26,059 nucleotides of DNA from an uncultured Muribaculaceae bacterium (GTDB lineage Bacteria > Bacteroidota > Bacteroidia > Bacteroidales > Muribaculaceae): positions 1-26,059 of the forward strand of contig CAJUAR010000040.1 in assembly GCA_910584495.1 (NCBI GenBank), given 5' to 3'. Made by a program: the position numbers and the translations under genes. The first letter of the stretch is position 1. Each line of letters opens with the position of its first letter. The notes under the pieces were generated by a model that was given only the letters and a program-made list of their open reading frames with translations, made no database searches and had not been told where the DNA came from. Shown here one piece after another: positions 20,695 through 26,059 of this stretch.

Positions 20695-21405
20695 ATGATG
20701 TTATCGGGCAAAAAAATGCGCATTTTTGGCACATCGACACTTGTCGTTGTGCTTGCCATGCTTTTTGCGCCAATAACGAATGCTCAAGAAGCAAAATATA
20801 AGTTTGATATTGGTGCCGGTTTGGGGATTAGCGGTTATCTCGGCGATGCAAACCGCTCGAATCCTTTCAAAAAGACAGGCTTCGAAGCCCATGCCGACAT
20901 GCGTTATATTGGTGATTCACGTTGGGCCGTGCACGGAGTGCTTTCCACGCTTAGCCTCAGCGGCACAACCGAGGGAAAGGGTAACGTCCTCCCCGGCGGT
21001 CAGATTCTCGATTTCAAATCGCAGGTATACGAACTCAGCGTGCGTGGCGAATTCAATTTCTTTGCCTACGGCATTGGCGAGACCTATAAAAGGCTTCGCC
21101 GATGGACTCCTTATATTACGCTGGGCGTGGGCATTGCCATGGCATCCACAGGCGGCAATACCTATGTCGCACCAACGGTTCCAATGGGTATGGGGCTTAA
21201 ATTCAAGCTTCGTCCGCGTCTGAACCTGGGCGTGGAATGGACCATGACCAAAGCTTTCAACGACCATTTCGACAGCAAAGAACTGGCCGATGTAAATATG
21301 ATTAAAATCAAATTCTATAAAAATACCGACTGGTATTCGCGCCTCACCATTGGCATAAGCTATGAATTTGGCGAGCGTTGCGAAACCTGCCATTACGTTG
21401 ATTGA
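20695..21405 (+). CDS. DUF6089/PorG-like outer-membrane barrel
   Basis: 236-residue outer-membrane protein. It has a signal peptide (cleavage after TNA, before QEAKYKF) preceded by several possible ATGs (20695, 20698, 20716); I keep the first. The mature part is an eight-strand-type barrel opening FDIGAGLGISGYLGDANRSN, with WAVHGVLSTLSLSG, YELSVRGEFNFFAYG, RRWTPYITLGVGIAMAS, MGLKFKLRPRLNLGVEWT and ending RLTIGISYEFGERCETC. The opening G-x-G-x-x-x-YLGD and the closing segment agree with DUF6089, the family of PorG, a type IX secretion component in Porphyromonas. No other type IX gene is in view, and many Bacteroidales without that system keep this protein beside uppS and bamA. PorG function is therefore not claimed. 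Confidence 0.82.
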   Translation: MMLSGKKMRIFGTSTLVVVLAMLFAPITNAQEAKYKFDIGAGLGISGYLGDANRSNPFKKTGFEAHADMRYIGDSRWAVHGVLSTLSLSGTTEGKGNVLPGGQILDFKSQVYELSVRGEFNFFAYGIGETYKRLRRWTPYITLGVGIAMASTGGNTYVAPTVPMGMGLKFKLRPRLNLGVEWTMTKAFNDHFDSKELADVNMIKIKFYKNTDWYSRLTIGISYEFGERCETCHYVD

Positions 21406-21408
21406 AGC

Positions 21409-22176
21409 ATGAGCGATAAAACAACGACACCTCAGGGAATACCGGCCCACGTTGCTATTATCATGGATGGCAACGGCCGCTGGGCCCAGGCTCGGGGCCT
21501 CGACCGTTCGGCAGGACACGTCGAGGGAGTAGCCACCGTGCGACGAATCACCGAGGAAGCCTCGGCTATGGGGCTGCGCTTTCTCACCCTCTATACTTTC
21601 TCAACCGAGAACTGGAACCGTCCGAAAGAAGAAGTCGATGCCTTGATGCACCTCATAGTCACTGCTATTGAACGTGAGACCCCCGACTTGATCAAGAACA
21701 ATGTGCGGCTTACCTCCATAGGCGATTTGGGTCGTATGCCCGAATTTGCTGCCGAACGTCTGCGCAAATGCATGGAGCAAACCTCGCACTGCGACGGCCT
21801 GACTCTTGTGCTTGCATTGAGCTATTCGGCTCGCTGGGAAATTATCCGTGCGGCACGCCGCTTGGCTGCGGATGCCGCCGAAGGCAAGATTGCGCCTGCC
21901 GACATCGACGATGAATTGTTCGCTGCCAACCTCTCAACTGCCGATATGCCCGATCCCGACCTGCTCATCCGAACAGGCGGCGACATGCGAGTGAGCAATT
22001 TCCTGCTCTATCAAATTGCTTATTCCGAACTTATTTTTACCACAACATACTGGCCCGACTACAGCCGCGAAGAATTCCGGCGCGATGTTGCTTCGTTTGG
22101 CAACCGCCAACGCCGTTTCGGTCTAACCGGCGAACAAGTCCAAGCCACAAATACGGCCGAGGATTCCAAGGCCTGA
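21409..22176 (+). CDS. uppS: Isoprenyl transferase (undecaprenyl diphosphate synthase)
   Basis: Cytoplasmic cis-prenyltransferase that extends farnesyl diphosphate with isopentenyl diphosphate to undecaprenyl diphosphate, the lipid carrier for peptidoglycan and surface glycans. The 255-residue protein shows HVAIIMDGNGRWAQARG with catalytic Asp20, GHVEGVATVRRI, LTLYTFSTENWNRPKEEV, the allylic substrate region LALSYSARWEI, and the C-terminal block DPDLLIRTGGDMRVSNFLLY followed by YWPDYSREEF. All signature regions are present and the length is normal. It starts 3 bases after the DUF6089 stop and precedes bamA by 32 bases, the usual Bacteroidales order. Confidence 0.97.
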   Translation: MSDKTTTPQGIPAHVAIIMDGNGRWAQARGLDRSAGHVEGVATVRRITEEASAMGLRFLTLYTFSTENWNRPKEEVDALMHLIVTAIERETPDLIKNNVRLTSIGDLGRMPEFAAERLRKCMEQTSHCDGLTLVLALSYSARWEIIRAARRLAADAAEGKIAPADIDDELFAANLSTADMPDPDLLIRTGGDMRVSNFLLYQIAYSELIFTTTYWPDYSREEFRRDVASFGNRQRRFGLTGEQVQATNTAEDSKA

Positions 22177-22208
22177 CCTTCGTTCTATAGACAGATTTAT
22201 AACACATT

Positions 22209-24836
22209 ATGCGTTCTAAAATACTTTTGCTCCCACCGTTGCTGTTGCTCGCCGCCTATTCTTCGCAAGAACTGATGGCTCAGACTGCCAACGATACCAT
22301 CTACAATCCCAAAGTGATTTATTCGGCTATGCCGAAAACATACGAGATTGCCGGTATTTCTATCGAGGGTGCGCCCAACTACGACGATTTTCTCATTCTC
22401 GGTTATGCCGGTCTTAAAGTGGGCGAAAAGCTCACTATTCCCGGCGACGATATTACCAATGCCGTGAAGCGTCTTATGCGCCAAACTTTGTTTGCCCAGG
22501 CTCAGATTGTGCTCGAAAAAACTGTTGGCGACAAAGCTTGGCTCAAAATTGTGCTCCGCACGCAGCCCCGTATTTCGGCCGTTAACTATAATGGTGCTAA
22601 GAAAGGCGAAATCAAAGATCTTCAGGAGCGTCTGCAGCTCGTCAAGGGCAATCAGATTACCCAGAACATAGTCAACCGTGCTGAGGCTATTATCGAAAAG
22701 TACTACGCCGACAAAGGTTTCAAGAACGCTACTGTCAACATCCAGCTCAAAGAAGACCTTTCGAACGAGAACGAGGCAATTGTAGATATCAATATCGACA
22801 AGCATTCTAAAATCAAGGTTCACAAAATTTATATCGACGGCAACGAGGTGCTCTCCGACCGCGCAATAAAACGCGCCATGAAGAAAACCAACGAGAAGGG
22901 CGACATTCTCAAGCTCTTCAGCCAAAAGAAATTTGTGGAATCGGACTATCAGGACGACTTGAATCGAATTCTTGAAAAATATAACGAAAAAGGCTACCGC
23001 GATGCACGCATTGTCTCGGACAGCGTTTCGACATATAGCGAGAACACTGTCGATGTGCATCTCAAACTTGACGAAGGCAACAAGTACTTTATCAAAGACA
23101 TTACCTGGGTGGGCAACACCATATATCCCGAAGAAGTGCTCGACGATTTCCTGGGAATGAAACCCGGAGATGTTTATAACCAAAAACAGATGCGCAAACG
23201 CCTCAATGAGGACGAAGATGCCGTTGCAAACCTCTATATGGACAAGGGCTATCTCTTCTATCAGCTTGTGCCAATCGAAAAAGAAATCGAAGGCGATTCC
23301 ATCAGCCTGGAAATGCGCATGATGGAAGGTCCACAGGCTCGTATCAACAACGTGGTTATCAACGGTAATGACCGTCTTTATGAAAAAGTCATCCGTCGAG
23401 AACTTCGCGTTCGCCCCGGCGATCTCTTCAGCAAGTCAGACCTCATGCGTTCGGCCCGCGAAATTGCGCAGACCGGTCATTTCAACCCCGAAAAGATGGA
23501 CATCCAGCCAGAACCGAACGAAGAAAACGGCACTGTCGACATTGTGTTCAATCTCGAATCGAAAGCTAATGACCAAATAGAATTCTCGCTCGGCTGGGGG
23601 CAGACCGGTGTCATTGGCAAACTGCAGCTCAAATTCACCAATTTCTCAATCAAAAACCTTCTCTATCCGAGTACCTATCGCGGAATTATTCCCCAGGGCG
23701 AGGGTCAGACATTCTCTATCAGCGCCCAGACCAATGCGCGATACTACCAGAGCTATGCCATCAGCTTCCTCGACCCTTGGTTTGGTGGCAAACGACCCAA
23801 CTCCCTCTCTGTTTCGGCCTACTACAGCCGCCAGACAGGTGTCAACTCATCGTTCTACAACAATTCCTGGGCTAATTCGTCGATGTGGGGCTCCGGCATG
23901 GGCTACTATCCCGGAAGCTACTACAACGATTACTATCAGAACAGCTACCAGCAGTCGCTCGACCCCAACAAAGTGCTCCAGATGGTGGGTGTAAACGTCG
24001 GCTTTGGCAAACGTCTCAAATGGCCCGACGACTACTTCACTTTCACAGCCGAGCTGGGATATAACTGGTACTATCTCAAGAATTGGGACTACCTCTACTA
24101 TATGAACAACGGAACGTCGAATGCCATAGTCTTCGGCCTTACCCTTGCCCGCAATTCAATCGACAACCCCATCTACACCCGCAGCGGTTCGCAGTTCTCG
24201 CTCAATGTTCAGTTCACACCTCCGGCAAGCTTGTTCACCGGCAAACGCAACTGGAAGAAACTCTCCGAAGAAAACACTACCGAATCAAAGAAAAAGCTCT
24301 ACGAATGGATTGAGTACTGGAAGATACGTTTCAAATCGCGCACTTATACACCGCTGTCGACAAGTCAGCAGTGGACACCGGTGTTCATGACACGTTTCGA
24401 CTTCGGCTTGCTGGGCAGCTACAACAAATATCTCAAGTCGCCTTTCGAAACATTCTATGTTGGCGGCGACGGTATGTCGGGTTCTTACACCTATGCAACC
24501 GAAACCATTGCTCTGCGTGGCTATGACAACGGTATATTCACCCCATGGGGCCGCGAAGGCTATGCCTACACCCGTATGGGCATGGAATTGCACTTCCCTC
24601 TCATGCTCCAGCAGTCGACAACCATCTATGCCTTGGCCTTCCTCGAAGCCGGTAATGCATGGACATCGGTTCGTGAATTCAATCCCTTCACCGTCAAGCG
24701 GAGCGGTGGTTTGGGTGTCCGCATCCAGCTACCTATGGTAGGCCTGATGGGTATCGACTGGGCCTATGGTTTCGACGTTGTCGACGGCCAGCGCGGCGGC
24801 TCTCACTTCCACTTCATCCTTGGCCAGGAGTTCTAA
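22209..24836 (+). CDS. bamA: Outer-membrane protein assembly factor BamA
   Basis: Core of the machinery that folds beta-barrels into the outer membrane. The 875-residue protein has a signal peptide (MRSKILLLPPLLLLAAYSSQ... cut before QTAND), then five POTRA domains over ~45-440 (EIAGISIEGAPNYDDFLIL; ISAVNYNGAKKGEIKDLQ; IKVHKIYIDGNEVLSDRAI; IKDITWVGNTIYPEEVLDDF; INNVVINGNDRLYEKVIRRE) and a 16-strand barrel to the end. The typical VRGYD-like lid motif appears as ALRGYDNG, and the C-terminus is GGSHFHFILGQEF, ending in Phe. Residues ~550-584 form an unusual Tyr/Asn/Ser/Gly-rich loop in the barrel. It is cotranscribed with uppS and followed by two periplasmic chaperones. Confidence 0.97.
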   Translation: MRSKILLLPPLLLLAAYSSQELMAQTANDTIYNPKVIYSAMPKTYEIAGISIEGAPNYDDFLILGYAGLKVGEKLTIPGDDITNAVKRLMRQTLFAQAQIVLEKTVGDKAWLKIVLRTQPRISAVNYNGAKKGEIKDLQERLQLVKGNQITQNIVNRAEAIIEKYYADKGFKNATVNIQLKEDLSNENEAIVDINIDKHSKIKVHKIYIDGNEVLSDRAIKRAMKKTNEKGDILKLFSQKKFVESDYQDDLNRILEKYNEKGYRDARIVSDSVSTYSENTVDVHLKLDEGNKYFIKDITWVGNTIYPEEVLDDFLGMKPGDVYNQKQMRKRLNEDEDAVANLYMDKGYLFYQLVPIEKEIEGDSISLEMRMMEGPQARINNVVINGNDRLYEKVIRRELRVRPGDLFSKSDLMRSAREIAQTGHFNPEKMDIQPEPNEENGTVDIVFNLESKANDQIEFSLGWGQTGVIGKLQLKFTNFSIKNLLYPSTYRGIIPQGEGQTFSISAQTNARYYQSYAISFLDPWFGGKRPNSLSVSAYYSRQTGVNSSFYNNSWANSSMWGSGMGYYPGSYYNDYYQNSYQQSLDPNKVLQMVGVNVGFGKRLKWPDDYFTFTAELGYNWYYLKNWDYLYYMNNGTSNAIVFGLTLARNSIDNPIYTRSGSQFSLNVQFTPPASLFTGKRNWKKLSEENTTESKKKLYEWIEYWKIRFKSRTYTPLSTSQQWTPVFMTRFDFGLLGSYNKYLKSPFETFYVGGDGMSGSYTYATETIALRGYDNGIFTPWGREGYAYTRMGMELHFPLMLQQSTTIYALAFLEAGNAWTSVREFNPFTVKRSGGLGVRIQLPMVGLMGIDWAYGFDVVDGQRGGSHFHFILGQEF

Positions 24837-24898
24837 TAAACCTTTTGGCTTGTCAAGCGTCTTATATTGTATAGGTAAACACGCAAAAACACCCGAAT

Positions 24899-25414
24899 AT
24901 GAAGAAAATAACATTGATTATCGTCCTTCTGCTTGCCACAGCAGGTGTGGCAAGCGCACAGAAGTTTGCCATGGTCGACATGGAATATATCTTTAAGAAC
25001 GTCCCTTCCTACGAGATGGCAAACGAACAGCTAAACCAGCTTTCGCAGCGTTGGCAGAAAGAAGTGGAAGCCAGCGGCAAACAGGCTGAGACAATGTATC
25101 AGAACTACCTTGCCGACAAGGTTTTCCTCACCGACGAGCAGGTTAAAAAACGCGAGGAAGAAATTGTGGCCAAAGAAAAAGCAACCACAGAATTGCGCTA
25201 CAAATATTTCGGCCCCGAGGGCGAACTCTATCAGAAACGCCAAAGCTTGCTAAAGCCAATTCAGGACGAGGTGTACAACGCCGTGAAAAAAGTTGCCGAA
25301 GAACGTGGCTTCCAGGCTATTTTCGACCGTGCCTCGGCTTCGGACATTGTTTATGCTTCGCCGCGTATCGACATAAGCAACGAGGTGCTCGCCAAACTTG
25401 GCTATTCCAATTAA
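24899..25414 (+). CDS. OmpH/Skp-family periplasmic chaperone, first copy
   Basis: 171-residue exported protein; the family binds unfolded outer-membrane proteins on the way to BamA. The signal peptide is MKKITLIIVLLLATAGVASA, with Gln21 starting the mature chain. It opens with the conserved KFAMVDMEYIFKNVPSYEMA, then ~80 residues of charged helix forming the tentacle-like coiled coil (QRWQKEVEASGKQAETMYQN ... QVKKREEEIVAKEKATTELR). It closes with DEVYNAVKKVAEERGFQAIFD and a short strand. The two Skp-like genes are diverged paralogues; this one has more aromatic residues and a distinct FGPEGELYQKRQS segment. It lies 62 bases after bamA, with no clear promoter in the gap, so it is probably cotranscribed. 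Confidence 0.93.
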   Translation: MKKITLIIVLLLATAGVASAQKFAMVDMEYIFKNVPSYEMANEQLNQLSQRWQKEVEASGKQAETMYQNYLADKVFLTDEQVKKREEEIVAKEKATTELRYKYFGPEGELYQKRQSLLKPIQDEVYNAVKKVAEERGFQAIFDRASASDIVYASPRIDISNEVLAKLGYSN

Positions 25415-25428
25415 AAAGCGTATCTTTG
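25398..25428 (+). promoter_or_regulatory. Internal promoter for the second ompH gene
   Basis: TTG (25398-25400), a 20-base spacer and TATCTTTG (25421-25428) match the Bacteroidota consensus. The -33 element lies in the last codons of the first ompH gene. Transcription from near 25435 gives a ~54-base A-rich leader before the ATG at 25489. Confidence 0.65.
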
Positions 25429-25488
25429 CACTCGTATTAACACAAAAAGTAAAAATTAATAAAATCAAAATATCAACCACAAGAAACT

Positions 25489-25995
25489 ATGTTCAAAAAA
25501 GTTCTTATTGCCTTGGCTCTCTGCCTGCCAATGAGCGTGATGGCTCAGAAATTCGGCATTGTCGATGCCGACCAGGTGATTCAAGCCATGCCCGAAGCTA
25601 CCGCTATGACTGCCAAGCTGCAGGAAACATCGAAGAAGTTTGAAGACGAGTACCAGAAACTTCAGGAAGAGGTCAACAAACTCTATGCTGAATATCAGAA
25701 ACTCGCAGAAGATAGCACAACACCCGACGCAATCAAGGAGCGCCGCATTCAGGAAATCCAGGAACGTGCGCAGAAAGTAGACCAATTCCGTGCAAACGCC
25801 GCTCAGGAGCTCCAGAAAATGCAGGAAACTGAAATGGCTCCCATTCAGGCTAAGTTTATGGAAGCTGTCAAGTCTGTTGGCACCGAAGGTGGTTTCACCT
25901 TTATCTTCCCCAATGAACAGGGTTTGATGCTCTATACAGGCTCTGATGTGGTCAACGTAACCGCTCAGGTCAAAACGAAACTCGGTCTCAAATAA
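25489..25995 (+). CDS. OmpH/Skp-family periplasmic chaperone, second copy
   Basis: 168-residue exported protein with the signal peptide MFKKVLIALALCLPMSVMA and mature start QKFGIVDADQVIQAMPEA, close to the canonical KIGYVDxxxVLxxMPE opening of Bacteroidota OmpH. The middle is a strongly charged coiled coil (KKFEDEYQKLQEEVNKLYAE; RRIQEIQERAQKVDQFRAN). The C-terminal half returns to the body with PIQAKFMEAVKSVGTEGGFT and FIFPNEQGLMLYTGSDVVNV, which the first copy lacks in this exact form. It has its own promoter-like site at 25398-25428 and a strong hairpin 18 bases after the stop, so it can be expressed apart from bamA. It ends the envelope cluster. Confidence 0.94.
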   Translation: MFKKVLIALALCLPMSVMAQKFGIVDADQVIQAMPEATAMTAKLQETSKKFEDEYQKLQEEVNKLYAEYQKLAEDSTTPDAIKERRIQEIQERAQKVDQFRANAAQELQKMQETEMAPIQAKFMEAVKSVGTEGGFTFIFPNEQGLMLYTGSDVVNVTAQVKTKLGLK

Positions 25996-26013
25996 GATTC
26001 GGATTAATAATCG

Positions 26014-26055
26014 AGTAGGAGGTAAACACTAATCATAGGGTGTTTATCTCCTACT
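26014..26055 (+). terminator. Hairpin terminator after the second ompH gene
   Basis: AGTAGGAGGTAAACAC (26014-26029) pairs with GTGTTTATCTCCTACT (26040-26055) over 16 positions with one G-T pair and a 10-base loop. TTTCG follows at the window's right edge, so any longer T tract cannot be seen. Confidence 0.8.
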
Positions 26056-26059
26056 TTCG

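Noticed and set aside
22197..23183. 328-codon minus-strand open frame over the start of bamA
   Set aside because: It is antisense to the POTRA domains; its Phe/Val/Asn-rich product is a mirror of Lys/Asn/Glu codons.

Overview
The window looks like chromosomal DNA of an anaerobic gut-type Bacteroidales bacterium; Muribaculaceae is my best guess, not proven. Three things point this way. Promoters follow the Bacteroidota pattern (TTTG or TTG, about 19-21 bases, then TAnnTTTG) and strong Shine-Dalgarno sites are absent. The gene content is typical of the order: a five-helix cytochrome b/flavoprotein succinate dehydrogenase/fumarate reductase, DUF4199, DUF6452, DUF6048, DUF4834, DUF6242 and DUF6089, and a bamA-ompH-ompH cluster. 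Many products are lipoproteins or outer-membrane barrels. I see no tRNA, rRNA, CRISPR array, integrase or transposase gene. Most of the window is ordinary core genome.

Layout. 1-1337 (minus): start of a fumarate reductase/succinate dehydrogenase operon, the cytochrome b gene followed by the flavoprotein gene, which runs off the window. 1588-2115: a small outer-membrane barrel. 2303-3986: a membrane-spanning TPR/AraC-type regulator broken by a frameshift. 4053-4769 (minus): a Crp/Fnr-type regulator. 5016-6253: a small protein resembling a degenerate short-chain dehydrogenase, then efp. Each of these two genes is next to a copy of a structured intergenic repeat (4854-4993 and 6261-6443). 6514-7185 (minus): a DUF308/HdeD-like membrane protein. 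7318-11576: a tightly overlapping operon of DUF4199, a glycosyltransferase, a nitroreductase, DUF6452, DUF6048 and a short-chain dehydrogenase. 11658-14077: psd and pssA (phosphatidylethanolamine synthesis), then DUF4834 and DUF2461. 14199-19018: serB, a patatin-barrel protein, a short SSB and ribD. 19152-25995: DUF6242, DUF6089, uppS, bamA and two ompH/skp genes, a conserved envelope-biogenesis cluster.

How the genes fit together. Much of the window serves the cell envelope: phospholipid head groups (psd, pssA), the undecaprenyl carrier (uppS), outer-membrane protein assembly (bamA) with periplasmic chaperones (ompH), lipid-linked sugar transfer (the GT2 protein) and several lipoproteins and barrels. 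The rest is anaerobic respiration, translation (efp), serine and riboflavin synthesis, and regulation.

The most interesting item is the intergenic repeat. Its two copies share inverted ends and orientation. The longer copy contains a contiguous perfect four-way-junction fold and is flanked by a 7-base direct repeat that includes the efp stop codon, suggesting a non-autonomous mobile element that is transcribed as part of host mRNAs. Other points of interest are the frameshifted regulator, a long periplasmic tail on the cytochrome b subunit, the degenerate dehydrogenase, and a long dyad over the psd promoter.
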